Assembly: GCA_041821185.1 (NCBI GenBank)
Contig: JBGUBD010000004.1
Location: forward strand, 186,001 to 250,000
Origin: Phycisphaerales bacterium AB-hyl4
GTDB taxonomy: Bacteria > Planctomycetota > Phycisphaerae > Phycisphaerales > Phycisphaeraceae
DNA length: 64,000 nt
Direction: 5' to 3'
Part shown: one piece after another, positions 35,192 through 45,598 of the stretch
Layout of the letters: each line of letters begins with the position of its first letter
How positions within the stretch are numbered: position 1 is the stretch's first letter
Translations under genes and position numbers: made by a program
Notes under the pieces: generated by a model
Told to the model about the DNA's origin: nothing
What the model saw: the letters and a program-made list of their open reading frames with translations, nothing else
The model's database searches: none

Positions 35192-35938
35192 TCAGTGGCC
35201 GAACTGCGGCTCACCCCATGGCGCCCAGCCAACGTGGCCATCTTCGTAAAGCACGTTGGTTCCATCCTCGTGCCACTGCGAATTGACGGTGTTACGGTCG
35301 ACCGTTCCGTAACCGGAATAGAGCGCCGCGTTCAGCGTCGCGTTGGCAAAAGTAGTCGGAATAATGAGGGTTTGGCCGTTGAATGTGGTTTGGGTGAATG
35401 ACTCGACCAGAAACCATGTAGCCGTTTTCTGGTAGAAATCAGGTTTGCTGTCCAGGCGCAACGGCTCATCATCCGGCTCACCATTGGCGATACCGTTGTA
35501 CGCTTGTCGATAGCGATAGCTTTTAGCATAGGAGCCGCCGAGGGACGCCGCATACCAAGGGTTGGGGTCGCCAGGGCACTGCATAACATCTGTATACCCC
35601 CATGCGGGCCGGGTCTGAGGAAGGTATTCGTAGCTGTTAACCAGACGAGCCGCGAGTGTGACCGGATTAAAATAAAACATTTGCGGAGAAGTCGCAGTAG
35701 CCGCACTGTTGTACGGGGCATATCCATTGAAATCGTTCGCGTAAACATGGATAGCAATGCCGATCTGACGCTGATTGCTTTTGCACGCAGCGATCCGGGC
35801 GATACTTCTTGCTTGCTGGAGAGCCGGAAGCAAAATAGCGATTAGCAAAGCTATGATCGATATAACCACGATCAATTCGATGATGGTAAACGCTTTGTCG
35901 CGATGCGATCCCGTCGTCTTCGGCAGCCGCTTGTTCAT
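35192..35938 (-). CDS. Pseudopilin-like protein, planctomycete H-X9-DG type
   Basis: 248 residues with leader and membrane helix [20 protein letters not shown] (residues about 17-36) and a C-terminal [15 protein letters not shown], the His/Asp-Gly signature of the family. AGGAA lies just upstream of two adjacent ATGs (35941, 35938). It lies 51 nt upstream of the glycoside-hydrolase-like gene. It is a distant paralogue of the protein at 4466-5227. Confidence 0.85.
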   Translation of the reverse strand: MNKRLPKTTGSHRDKAFTIIELIVVISIIALLIAILLPALQQARSIARIAACKSNQRQIGIAIHVYANDFNGYAPYNSAATATSPQMFYFNPVTLAARLVNSYEYLPQTRPAWGYTDVMQCPGDPNPWYAASLGGSYAKSYRYRQAYNGIANGEPDDEPLRLDSKPDFYQKTATWFLVESFTQTTFNGQTLIIPTTFANATLNAALYSGYGTVDRNTVNSQWHEDGTNVLYEDGHVGWAPWGEPQFGH

Positions 35939-36098
35939 CATGGTTTCCTATCGCACATTCATGACCGGTTTACATCGTTCCAAGAAATGAGCCCGGTTTT
36001 CGCCGAGCGCCGTTTCATATGTTGAACACGTGTCGCCTGAACTGGCGTAGACTAATTTTCCAACACCTGCGCCACCACCGCTGGCGGATGTTGACAGG

Positions 36099-36362
36099 TC
36101 ATTGTCGTGACCGTCGTCGGGTCATCGCCAAGGCGCCGCCCAGCGTCAGTAACATCGTCGCCGCGGTTGGCTCGGGTATGACACGAAGGTCGTCCACATA
36201 GAACATCCGATCACCGCCGGATTCGCTCGTGTTGGCCAGGACCAGGACCGATGCGACTGAGCCCGCATTCGCATTGCGGAAGCCGACCCCGGTCGCTTCG
36301 TACTCAAAACCATCGATCTGCCCATCGGAGATATGGAGGCGGTGGCCTGACTGATCTTCCAA
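36099..36362 (-). pseudogene. PEP-CTERM protein, C-terminal fragment
   Basis: About 87 residues of the end of a secreted beta-rich protein (DGFEYEATGVGFRNA, MFYVDDLRVIPEPT) with an intact PEP-CTERM tail (IPEPTAATMLL, helix, TRRRSRQ). There is no signal peptide or start-like region; the 5' end stops at a perfect fold-back repeat. The rest of the gene was lost in a rearrangement. Confidence 0.75.
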
Positions 36363-36369
36363 TCCGGGT

Positions 36370-36427
36370 CCGCCAGCCGCCCGGCCAGGCGTTCAGCATC
36401 CTGGACACCTGGCCGGGCGGCTGGCGG
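36370..36427. repeat. Perfect 20-bp fold-back inverted repeat at a breakpoint
   Basis: The 20 nt 36370-36389 (containing CGCCAGCCGCCCGGCCAGG) are the exact reverse complement of 36408-36427, around an 18-nt loop. The right arm belongs to the kbl fragment, so the left arm is an inverted copy made when the DNA was rejoined. Confidence 0.85.
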
Positions 36428-36591
36428 CGCGGATTTACGAGTTGGGTGTGTATGTGGTCGCATTTTCCTATCCGGTCGTACCGATGGGCGCTGCGCGGAT
36501 TCGCACGCAGATCTCCGCCGGCCACACGCGTGAGCAACTGGATGCGGCCATCGAGGCGTTCGCCCAGGTCAAGCGTGAGATGAACCTTTAG
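36403..36591 (+). pseudogene. kbl: kbl (2-amino-3-ketobutyrate CoA ligase), C-terminal fragment
   Basis: The last 60 or so residues of glycine C-acetyltransferase: LAARIYELGVYVVAF, SYPVVPMGAARIRTQISAGH, REQLDAAIEAF, then a stop at 36589. The SYPVVP-x-G-x-ARIRTQ-S-A-x-H-T block is diagnostic. The upstream 330 residues, including the PLP lysine, are absent. Non-functional remnant. Confidence 0.8.
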
Positions 36592-36701
36592 TTGAGGTGA
36601 CGTTTCAAAGCGTCTTGCCAATGTCCGACGAACAAGCGCTCCGTGATGACAGCAGCGCCCGGCCTTCGGGCGTCGCCGGTGGATCGGCGATGGTAGCCGC
36701 G

Positions 36702-36872
36702 TCATGCATCGCCATGCTCCTTCTGCCGAATCAGACACGCCGAGGCATGCCCCGGGCGCACCTCGCACAACGCCGGCGGTCCGCCCTGATCACACGTGCC
36801 TGCCACCGCTTCCGGGCAGCGCGCGTGAAATGCGCAGCCGGGCACCTTGGCGAACGGATCGGGTACCGACCC
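36702..36872 (-). pseudogene. Oligopeptide ABC ATPase (OppD/DppF type), C-terminal fragment
   Basis: The C-terminal zinc-finger-like tail of peptide transporter ATPases: CAFHARCPEA, C-x(n)-PALCEVRPGHASAC. The nucleotide-binding domain is missing. It lies behind fragments of the matching permease genes in the expected order. Confidence 0.75.
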
Positions 36873-36889
36873 GCGGGTCACCTCAACGG

Positions 36890-37048
36890 CCGTAGGTGAA
36901 CGCCCTGCTCCGAGACGAACTTGATGCGCTGCGGCGGCGCGCTGACATGATCCATGTGCCGGCTGTCGAGCCCGTAGGGGGCGACGAACTCTCACAAGGC
37001 CGCCATCACGTACAGGCTCAGCAGCACGATGGCACCGGCCATTGCCAG
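36890..37048 (-). pseudogene. Peptide ABC permease (DppC type), N-terminal fragment with in-frame stop
   Basis: Reads LAMAGAIVLLSLYVMAAL, then TGA, then EFVAPYGLDSRHMDHVSAP, typical of the first helix and following loop of DppC-like permeases. The in-frame TGA and the missing rest of the gene show that it is dead. Confidence 0.7.
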
Positions 37049-37340
37049 GTCGCTCGCCGATCAGGCTCGTCACCGGCTCCTGATACTCAAAGCTCATGCC
37101 CATGTCCGGCCACTTGAGCACGGGATGCCCCACCCATGAGATCGCGCTCACCCGCACCTCTTCCCCCTGCGCCCAGCCAATCGGCGAGAGCCGACCCAAC
37201 CAGTTGACATAGCGCACGAGAAACGGGTCGTCGAGCCCGTATTGGGCGCGCAACTGCTCGATCTCGCTTTCATCGGCCGTACCGCCGGCGGCTTCCATCG
37301 CCGCGATGTACGAAGACAGGTAGTCCCCCGGGGGCAACGA
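37048..37340 (-). pseudogene. Peptide ABC permease (DppB type), internal fragment
   Basis: About 95 residues from the N-terminal third of a DppB-like permease: PPGDYLSSYI, QLRAQYGLDDPFLVRYVNWLG, YQEPVTSLIGER. Start and end are both missing. It joins directly to the dppC fragment with a frame change near 37048. Confidence 0.75.
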
Positions 37341-37387
37341 CCCGGTGTGCGTGTGCGTGACCGGTCTGCTGAGTAACGGACGTCGAT

Positions 37388-37560
37388 CGCCTGAACGAGA
37401 ACTGGTTCCTGTCGATCGCTGATGCCCGAAAGAAGCTAGAGGCCTGGCGAATCGATTACAATCGGCATCGGCCCCACAGCGCGATGGGCAACCTGGCTCC
37501 CCAGCGAGTTCGCTTCATTCGCCAGGCTTTTCTCACTTTGACTGGATCAGAAAACGTTAG
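37388..37560 (+). mobile_element. IS3-family transposase remnant
   Basis: About 50 residues of the end of an OrfB-type integrase: LNENWFLSIADARKKLEAW, RIDYNRHRPHSAMGNLAP. The LNE-x-WF...DA...W...YN..RPH pattern is the IS3-group C terminus, including the final region after the catalytic Glu. No terminal repeats or remaining transposase are visible. Confidence 0.75.
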
Positions 37561-37583
37561 CGGGTCAAGGACCACCCTGAGCC

Positions 37584-39416
37584 TTACCGCGCTTTCGGGA
37601 CGTAATGGTCGATCTCTTCGCCGTGTTCGCTGATGACCGTGTAGTCCTGCGACTGGCCGTCAATCGTGACCAGGATCAGATGGCGAATTGACTCGGCTCG
37701 TTCGAGATACCAGGTTTCGTCGACGTCATGAACGTCGCGGACGCCGACGCCCCATGCGCCGTCGCCGATGTAGACGACGCCATCTTCATGCTCCTCGCCA
37801 TCGCGGATGGGCACGGTGCGCTTGTAGGCATGGTCGTGGTTTTCAAAGGCGACGCGGATGTTGCCCTGCTGCTCGAACAACGGCGACCAATGCTCACGAA
37901 CTTCCCGTGACGCTCGACCGGTGAACGGACGGGCAGAGGGGTACCCCGGCACGTGATAGACCGGGATCACATGCTGAACGTGCTCACGGTCGGCCAGGAC
38001 CTGTTCGAGCCACTGCGTCTGCTCGCCGGGGATGGGGTTGGCATGGTTCGTGTCGGGCAGCACGATGGATAGATAGTCGCCGAAGTCCAGCACGCCGTAG
38101 CCCGGCTGGCCGGGGAAGGCGAACAGCGCGAAAAAGTATGGCGCGTTGTCGTTTCGCCACTGGTCGAGGTCGCCGTCGTGGGTGTAGTAGTCTTCCGGCT
38201 CGTCAAACTCGGGAAAGTTAAAGTAGTAGTTGCCGCCGCGCGGCCGCAGCATTTCGTGGTTGCCGATGCCCACGATGGTCGGGATCACCCGCCCTTCGTC
38301 GGTGATCAACGTGTTCATGATCGCATTGAAGTACTCGTACCAGCGGTCGACGCGGTCGGCCCGGCCGTCGGCGTAGGCGAGGTCGCCGCCCCAGACGATG
38401 AAGTCCGGATCGAGGCTCGCTGCGACTCGGTTGGTCTGCTCCATCCTTGCCTGGCTGTGGCGGGTGTCGCCGCCGACGGCGATGCGGATCGGGCGGTCCG
38501 CTTCCGCGGGCATGGTGCGGAAGGTGTAAAACGAGCTGCTGTTGCCATCGCCCGAGCGGTAAATGCGAAACCGGTAGTCGCTGCCGGGTTCCAGATCGGT
38601 CAGCTCGACGGTCTGGATGTGGCGATCCGAATGGGGCATGGGACGGGTGTCGCCGTCGGTGCGTGACAGTTCATCGCTGCCTGCCGGGCCGTACTCGATG
38701 GTGACTTCATCGTGCAGCTGCTCCGTGTGCCACTGGATGGTCATCGTCGTGGTGGGGTCGCGCTGCCAGGTGAGGTAGAGCGCCGCCGGCGTCTGCACAT
38801 CCTTCACAACCTGCAAGCGGGCGCCGAAGCAGATGTCGGAACTGCGGGCAGTGTTGTTGGCGACCATCACGGCCAGGACGTTACGGCCTTCGCGCAGATG
38901 CGAGCTGTCGATGTCGAAGACATCCTGCTCCACGCTCGGATTGGTGTAACGCGTGGCCTGCGTGCCGAAACCGACTTCGCCTTCGGGCATCAGTTCGCTT
39001 CGGCCGATCTCTTCGCCGTTGAGGTAATAGACCGCCGCGTCGTCGATGATCTGGTCCAACTGGAGTTGAACGCCTTCGAGCGAGCCGCCAAAGTCGAAGC
39101 TCTTGCGGAAGTAGTAGGTAACCAGGTTTTCCTGCAGTTCCGTCTGCAGCCCCGGCTCGGGCCAGCGATCCTGTCGGCCCCGCGTGTCATAGCCCAGCAG
39201 AGCCGGGCCCGCCTTCCAGTCGCGGTCGTTGTAGTCCGGCGTCTTCCAGGCCGTGCCGAGGTCTTCGTTGCCATCGTGGTATTTCCACGTCGCATCAAAA
39301 TCGATCAACACCGCCGGATGTTGAGGCGCGTCGGCCCGGAGGGTGGTCGCCAGCAGCAGACACCCGACGATGGCCGCCATCAGTGTGAGCTTCGTCGATA
39401 CGGGTGGATTCTGCAT
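37584..39416 (-). CDS. Secreted three-domain purple-acid-phosphatase-like metallophosphoesterase
   Basis: 610 residues. Signal peptide (hydrophobic about 10-25), an N-terminal galactose-binding-like jelly roll (about 30-200: WKYHDGNEDLGTAWK, YYFRKSFDF, VYYLNGEEIGR), a PAP-type fibronectin domain (about 205-310) and the metallophosphatase domain (VGGDTR, WGGDLAYADG, GIGNHE, VYHVPGY, ENHDHAYKRT, VYIGDGAWGVG). The start at 39416 has GGAG 11 nt upstream. It stands alone beside the gene scrapyard. The jelly roll suggests a glycan-bound substrate. Confidence 0.85.
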   Translation of the reverse strand: MQNPPVSTKLTLMAAIVGCLLLATTLRADAPQHPAVLIDFDATWKYHDGNEDLGTAWKTPDYNDRDWKAGPALLGYDTRGRQDRWPEPGLQTELQENLVTYYFRKSFDFGGSLEGVQLQLDQIIDDAAVYYLNGEEIGRSELMPEGEVGFGTQATRYTNPSVEQDVFDIDSSHLREGRNVLAVMVANNTARSSDICFGARLQVVKDVQTPAALYLTWQRDPTTTMTIQWHTEQLHDEVTIEYGPAGSDELSRTDGDTRPMPHSDRHIQTVELTDLEPGSDYRFRIYRSGDGNSSSFYTFRTMPAEADRPIRIAVGGDTRHSQARMEQTNRVAASLDPDFIVWGGDLAYADGRADRVDRWYEYFNAIMNTLITDEGRVIPTIVGIGNHEMLRPRGGNYYFNFPEFDEPEDYYTHDGDLDQWRNDNAPYFFALFAFPGQPGYGVLDFGDYLSIVLPDTNHANPIPGEQTQWLEQVLADREHVQHVIPVYHVPGYPSARPFTGRASREVREHWSPLFEQQGNIRVAFENHDHAYKRTVPIRDGEEHEDGVVYIGDGAWGVGVRDVHDVDETWYLERAESIRHLILVTIDGQSQDYTVISEHGEEIDHYVPKAR

Positions 39417-39742
39417 ATGGATGGTGGCTCCTGATTGATGGTTCCGTATGGCGAACAGTTGCTGAGTCATGGACATCTAAGCATTCACATGGCGGGGTCG
39501 TCGGCGGACGATCGGCAGGCCTGAGCAGAGGCCAGAGAATCGACGGCGGGCTTTCGGGCTGTTTGTCGGCCGTTCTTACCGTGTTCGCATTCCTTAACGA
39601 CGCACCCCTTGACGCGGAACTGGCGAAACACCCTCGACAGTGAGGTTCTTTATGATAAATTGCATTCAAATAATACAGTTTCTATACAGATGGTCAACTA
39701 CTCATTGGTGCTTCGACGAGGCGCTCTCGTCGGTGTAATTGT

Positions 39743-40318
39743 TCAAACTTGGCTGGTGGGTGCTGAAGTGGGAATCGGCATCGAGGGCGAAGACCGAAGC
39801 GGCGCATGCGGCTGAACCGTAGCCACGTCGCAGATGTTCAGTCGACTGATCGTCTCAGGGCCGCAGTGCCTGCAATAAGCCCGCTGCAGCCAACGGCGGC
39901 TCGCGCGTCGGTGCCGTGTTGCCAACACGCGCCGACAGCGACCACATACCACCTGGTAGCGGGCGATCGGCGTCCTTACGGTCGCATCGGCCAGTCGCTG
40001 TGGCTTCGCGCCGACGCGCCGGCACACCGCCTGCCAATGCGCGTCGTGGCCGTGCTCCAGGCCAGCCAGAGCGTGGGCGATCTCGTGCAGGATCGTGTCG
40101 CGGACCTCAGCTTCGCCGTTGAGTTGGACCAGGTGTTGCGAAAGCCGGATGGTCCGGACCACGCCGACCTGCCCGGTGTGGCGGTCAGGTCGGCGTCGGA
40201 TTTGCGCAAGGCCCAACTGGCGCTTGCCCCGGCTCCAGCGGAAACGCCAACCCTTTTCGATCAGCCCGTGTTCGTTCATCAACGTCAGGGCGAGGCGCTC
40301 GGCGTCGTGCAGGTGCAT
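39743..40318 (-). CDS. SprT-like zinc metallopeptidase family protein
   Basis: 191 residues. The HEIAHALAG motif (His and Glu of the active site) followed by GHDAHW gives the SprT/Spartan pattern, and the C-terminal half has CGRC...CRHC as a zinc ribbon. Cytoplasmic; family members handle DNA-protein crosslinks or act as small proteases. Its start codon has no strong ribosome site. It is separated by 36 nt from zwf upstream and may share its transcript. Confidence 0.8.
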   Translation of the reverse strand: MHLHDAERLALTLMNEHGLIEKGWRFRWSRGKRQLGLAQIRRRPDRHTGQVGVVRTIRLSQHLVQLNGEAEVRDTILHEIAHALAGLEHGHDAHWQAVCRRVGAKPQRLADATVRTPIARYQVVCGRCRRVLATRHRRASRRWLQRAYCRHCGPETISRLNICDVATVQPHAPLRSSPSMPIPTSAPTSQV

Positions 40319-40354
40319 GGCGGGTAGCTTAACAGCCAGCGTTCACCCGAGCGA

Positions 40355-41887
<1,533 letters not shown>

Positions 41888-41985
41888 GGTGGTTCTATAT
41901 TCGCAACAGGGTTTCGATTCGTGATAAGCCGTCAACAATACCGGCTAAGCGACATGTCGAGCAAATGCACGCCCCGCGAAAACGC

Positions 41986-44073
41986 CTACCGCCCCACCGC
42001 CAGGCTGACCACCATCAGGTCCGCCGGGTTCACCCCCGCCAGCCGACCCGCCTGTCCGAACGTCGTCGGCTTGAACTGATTGAGCACGTCCGCCGCCTCG
42101 CTGCGCAAGCCCTTAACGGTCGCATAATCCAAATCCGTCGGCAGCGGCGACGCTTCCTGATCACGCAACTGCTCCACCTCACGCCGCTGACGATCGATGT
42201 ACCCGGCATATTGCAAGTCCGCCAGCACGCTCGCGAGCGTACGGCGGTCATAGGCGAGCGGTGGCAACGTATCGGCGTCCGTCTCACATTCAGCCCCCCA
42301 TTTAGCCGCGTCGCTTGCGACGCGGCTAAATGAGCTGAGCGCGGCGTGCAGCGCGTCCACATCCACCCGCGGCCGACGTGCCCACTTCGTCAACGACACG
42401 CCGTCCACGCGCTGCCGATCCATGTACCCGCGCAGCGCGTCCATCGCCGACCGCCGTGCTTCGTACACCTGCCAACGCGCATCATCCACCAGCCCCAGCC
42501 CGCGACCCATCGGCGTCAGCCGTTCGTCCGAGTTGTCCGCCCGCAACAGCAGCCTGAACTCCGCCCGGCTGGTGAACATGCGATAAGGCTCGCGCGGCGT
42601 CTTCGTCACCAGATCGTCCATCAACACACCGATGTACGCCTCGTCACGGCCCAACCGCATCGGCTCCTCATCACGCACAAACCGCACCGCGTTCACGCCC
42701 GCAACCAGTCCCTGCCCTGCCGCCTCTTCATAACCTGTCGTGCCATTGATCTGCCCGGCCAGGAACAGCCCCGGCACACGCTTGGTCATCGCCGTCGCAT
42801 CAATCTGATGTGGCAGCACCATGTCATATTCCACGGCATAGCCATACCGCAGAATCGTCGCCCGCTCACAGCCCGGCATCTGTCGAACGATTCGCTCCTG
42901 CACATCACCTGGCAGGCTCGTCGAAATGCCGTTGCAGTAAATCTCGTCCGTGCTCAACGATTCCGGTTCGAGGAACACATGATGCGACGTCCGATCCGCA
43001 AAGCGCACGACTTTGTCTTCGATGCTCGGACAGTAGCGCGGGCCCGCCGTGGCGATCTGTCCGTTGTACATCGGCGCACGATCCAGGTTCGCCCGGATCA
43101 GTTCATGAATCTCCGCGTTCGTATGCGTGATCCAGCAAGGCCGCTGCTCCAACACCGGAAACCGCCCCGCAACCTTTTCATACGCCACCCCAATGGCAGA
43201 GCAGCTTAAGCTGCTCTGCCCACCCACGATCTCCCCAACCCCCGTCATATCACTGAACGGCACCGGCCGATCATCCCCCGGCTGCAATTCAAGCCCCGCC
43301 ACATCAAGCGTCCGCCCATCAAGTCGTGGCGGCGTCCCCGTCTTCAACCGTCCCAACTCAAACCCAAGCTTCCGCAGCGCATCGCTGATCGTCCCCGCCG
43401 CCTTCTCGCCCACTCGGCCGCCGGGCGTCTGCGCCTCGCCCGTATGCATCAGCCCGCGCATGAACGTGCCCGTCGTGAGCACCACCGCCCGCGCGTTCAA
43501 CCGCGTCGGCGCGAGGATCGGGTCTTCCCCATGAGGCCCGGTGAAATACTCGCCCGAGCAACAACTGTCGCCCCACGACTCACCCGCCTGCCGCTCCCGC
43601 CACGGCGTTGTGTTGCACGCCGCGCTCGGCGTATACACCACGCCCGTCATCCGCCCGTCGCGCAGGAAAAACTCATCCACCGTGCCCGCGAGAATGTCCA
43701 GATTCTCCCGCGTCGCGAGCAGTCGCTGCACCTCGTCGGCGTAGCGATACTTGTCGCTCTGACACCGCGGCCCGCGCACCGCAGGCCCCTTCGACGCGTT
43801 GAGCACGCGAAACTGAATCCCCGTCGCGTCCGCCGCGAGCCCCATCAGCCCGCCCAGCGCATCGACCTCGCGGACGATCTGCCCCTTCGCCAGGCCGCCG
43901 ATCGCCGGGTTGCAGCTCATCGCTCCGATCTTGCTCGGGTCCATCGTCACCAGCGCCACTCGGCCGTTCCGCACGGGCCTGTCGCGCAGCATATTCGCCG
44001 CCGCCCACGCCGCTTCCGCGCCTGCGTGCCCGCCGCCGATGACAATCACGTCGTAGTCTGTCCTGCCTGGCAT
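41986..44073 (-). CDS. mnmG: tRNA uridine-5-carboxymethylaminomethyl modification enzyme MnmG (GidA)
   Basis: 695 residues, longer than the usual 620-640. FAD site IVIGGGHAGAEAA (residues 9-21), CNPAIGG, GPRCQSDKYRYADE, GPRYCPSIEDK and GLFLAGQINGTTGYEEAAGQG are all intact. With MnmE it modifies U34 of certain tRNAs in the cytoplasm. The extra length lies partly in two loops that contain perfect palindromic insertions, at about residues 284-293 and 580-592. Start 44073 sits 3 nt from the predicted transcription start, so the mRNA may be leaderless. Confidence 0.97.
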   Translation of the reverse strand: MPGRTDYDVIVIGGGHAGAEAAWAAANMLRDRPVRNGRVALVTMDPSKIGAMSCNPAIGGLAKGQIVREVDALGGLMGLAADATGIQFRVLNASKGPAVRGPRCQSDKYRYADEVQRLLATRENLDILAGTVDEFFLRDGRMTGVVYTPSAACNTTPWRERQAGESWGDSCCSGEYFTGPHGEDPILAPTRLNARAVVLTTGTFMRGLMHTGEAQTPGGRVGEKAAGTISDALRKLGFELGRLKTGTPPRLDGRTLDVAGLELQPGDDRPVPFSDMTGVGEIVGGQSSLSCSAIGVAYEKVAGRFPVLEQRPCWITHTNAEIHELIRANLDRAPMYNGQIATAGPRYCPSIEDKVVRFADRTSHHVFLEPESLSTDEIYCNGISTSLPGDVQERIVRQMPGCERATILRYGYAVEYDMVLPHQIDATAMTKRVPGLFLAGQINGTTGYEEAAGQGLVAGVNAVRFVRDEEPMRLGRDEAYIGVLMDDLVTKTPREPYRMFTSRAEFRLLLRADNSDERLTPMGRGLGLVDDARWQVYEARRSAMDALRGYMDRQRVDGVSLTKWARRPRVDVDALHAALSSFSRVASDAAKWGAECETDADTLPPLAYDRRTLASVLADLQYAGYIDRQRREVEQLRDQEASPLPTDLDYATVKGLRSEAADVLNQFKPTTFGQAGRLAGVNPADLMVVSLAVGR
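42299..42332. repeat. Perfect 34-nt palindrome inside mnmG (CATTTAGCCGCG type)
   Basis: CATTTAGCCGCGTCGC, a TT loop, then its exact reverse complement, in frame inside mnmG. The first 12 nt recur at 45599. Confidence 0.85.
43195..43220. repeat. Perfect 26-nt palindrome inside mnmG (CTTAAG-core type)
   Basis: GGCAGAGCAGCTT followed directly by its reverse complement, in frame in mnmG in a loop where other family members are shorter. A relative with compensating changes lies at 46881-46906. Confidence 0.85.
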
Positions 44074-44082
44074 AGATTCGCC

Positions 44083-44120
44083 ATTATAGGAAACGCAGCC
44101 GACGTGTTTCTTCCTATAAT
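44083..44120. promoter_or_regulatory. Mirror-image divergent promoter between mnmG and the MgtE-like gene
   Basis: ATTATAGGAA (44083-44092) and TTCCTATAAT (44111-44120) are exact reverse complements. Each carries a perfect TATAAT facing outward. The predicted starts lie about 3 nt from either start codon (44073 and 44130), which suggests leaderless mRNAs. No -35 boxes are evident in the 18-nt centre. Confidence 0.6.
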
Positions 44121-44129
44121 CCCCTCGCC

Positions 44130-45131
44130 ATGAGTGGGGCCCCGCCGAGTGATCTGACACGCACGGTTCGCGACTTCGTCGCGCCCGTCGATTCCGTGTT
44201 AAAAGCCGACCTCTCCATCGGCGACGCCCTCGCTCAACTGCGACACGGCACCGTCCGCCACGGCGCGATCTACTTCTACGTCGTCGACAAGGACAACAAG
44301 CTCGTCGGCGTCATGCCCACCCGACAGCTCCTGCTCGCCAACCCAAAGACTCCCGTCCGCGACCTGATGAGCCCCAACGTCGTCGCGGTACAGGAAACGT
44401 TCACTTTGCAGGACGTCCTTGAAGAGTTCGCCATCCACCGCCTGCTCGCCCTGCCTGTTGTCGACGCTGATCAGCACCTGATCGGCTTCGTCGACGCCCG
44501 CCTCTACGCCGACGAGGCCTTCGACCTCGCCGAGTCTCAGCACGACGACAACGACCTCGTGCAGGTCATCGGCCTCTCCGTCGAACAGGCCCGACACGGC
44601 ACGGCCCTCGCCGGCTACCGCCTCCGCATGCCCTGGCTGGTCTGCAACCTCTTCAGCGGCATCGTCTGCGCCATCATCGGCGCTCTGTTTCGCGATGTGC
44701 TCGACGCCGTCGTCCTGCTCGCCATGTTCTTCCCGCTCGTGCTCACCCTCAGCGAATCCATCTCCATGCAGGCCATGACCATCGGCCTCCAGTTCATGCA
44801 CAGCAAAAAGGTCCCCTGGCGGCCCGTCCGCACTCGCCTCAACGTCGAGTGGAAAACCGCCCTCCTGCTCGGCGTCACAGGCGGCAGCGCCGTCGCGGTC
44901 GCATCACTTTTCTTCCCCGGCGGTACGACCATGCCCCCGCCCGCCGTCGTGCTCGGCGTCAGCATCCTCCTGGCCATGACCGCCTCCGCCATCGTCGGCC
45001 TCGGCACGCCCGTCATCCTCCACGCCGCCAAGCTCGACCCCCGCGTCGCCTCGGGCCCCGTCGTCCTCATGATCGCCGACATCATGACCACCACCGTCTA
45101 CCTCGCCCTCGCCACGTGGATGCTGCTGTAA
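44130..45131 (+). CDS. mgtE: MgtE-like magnesium transporter, short form
   Basis: 333 residues: two CBS domains (about 12-125, e.g. VRDLMSPNVVAVQE, RLLALPVVDADQHLIGFV) followed by five membrane helices of the MgtE channel (FFPLVLTLSESISMQAMTIGLQ, GGSAVAVASLFF). The N-terminal alpha-helical N domain of classical MgtE is absent, so gating must rely on the CBS pair. It imports Mg2+ across the cytoplasmic membrane. It is divergent from mnmG. Confidence 0.85.
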   Translation: MSGAPPSDLTRTVRDFVAPVDSVLKADLSIGDALAQLRHGTVRHGAIYFYVVDKDNKLVGVMPTRQLLLANPKTPVRDLMSPNVVAVQETFTLQDVLEEFAIHRLLALPVVDADQHLIGFVDARLYADEAFDLAESQHDDNDLVQVIGLSVEQARHGTALAGYRLRMPWLVCNLFSGIVCAIIGALFRDVLDAVVLLAMFFPLVLTLSESISMQAMTIGLQFMHSKKVPWRPVRTRLNVEWKTALLLGVTGGSAVAVASLFFPGGTTMPPPAVVLGVSILLAMTASAIVGLGTPVILHAAKLDPRVASGPVVLMIADIMTTTVYLALATWMLL

Positions 45132-45162
45132 AACCGCAACCCACCAAGCACACCAACCAAAC

Positions 45163-45462
45163 TCATCGCTTCTTTCGAATCGCCTCAACCAACTCGTCCT
45201 TGTTCATTCGGCTGCGGCCCGCAATCCCCAGCTCCTTCGCCTGGTTGTACAGCTCGTCACGCGAACGCGATTCCAACGACTGATTCGGATTGCCCGTCCC
45301 CTCCGTCTTCTCGTTCGGTGTCCGCCCCTCCTCCCGCCGCTGCTTGTTCACCGTACGCCCAGCCACCTCCTTCGCCCGCTCCTCGCTCGAGCCTCGTTCG
45401 AGCTCGCTTTCCTTCACATGCTCGTACTGCCGTTCATCCTTATTCCGCCACTTCGAAGGCAT
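45163..45462 (-). CDS. Small basic Rho-N-domain protein
   Basis: 99 very charged residues. DERQYEHVKESELERG, ARTVNKQRREEGRTP and the C-terminal SRDELYNQAKELGIAGRSRMNKDELVEAI match the family of small proteins annotated as plasmid-stabilisation or Rho-N/SAP-like DNA-binding proteins. The C-terminal 35 residues form the helix-extended-loop-helix Rho-N fold. AAAGGA precedes the ATG. Probably a nucleic-acid-binding stress protein. Confidence 0.8.
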   Translation of the reverse strand: MPSKWRNKDERQYEHVKESELERGSSEERAKEVAGRTVNKQRREEGRTPNEKTEGTGNPNQSLESRSRDELYNQAKELGIAGRSRMNKDELVEAIRKKR

Positions 45463-45598
45463 AACCTGTTCCTTTCACGATTCTGCCTCAGTGCACTTCC
45501 AAACCACCCCGTCGCCCGCCCTCTCCTTAAAAGCTACGGCCGCCACTCGATCGCCGATTCCATCACATCACCATCCCCTCGATTCTACGCCCACCCAT

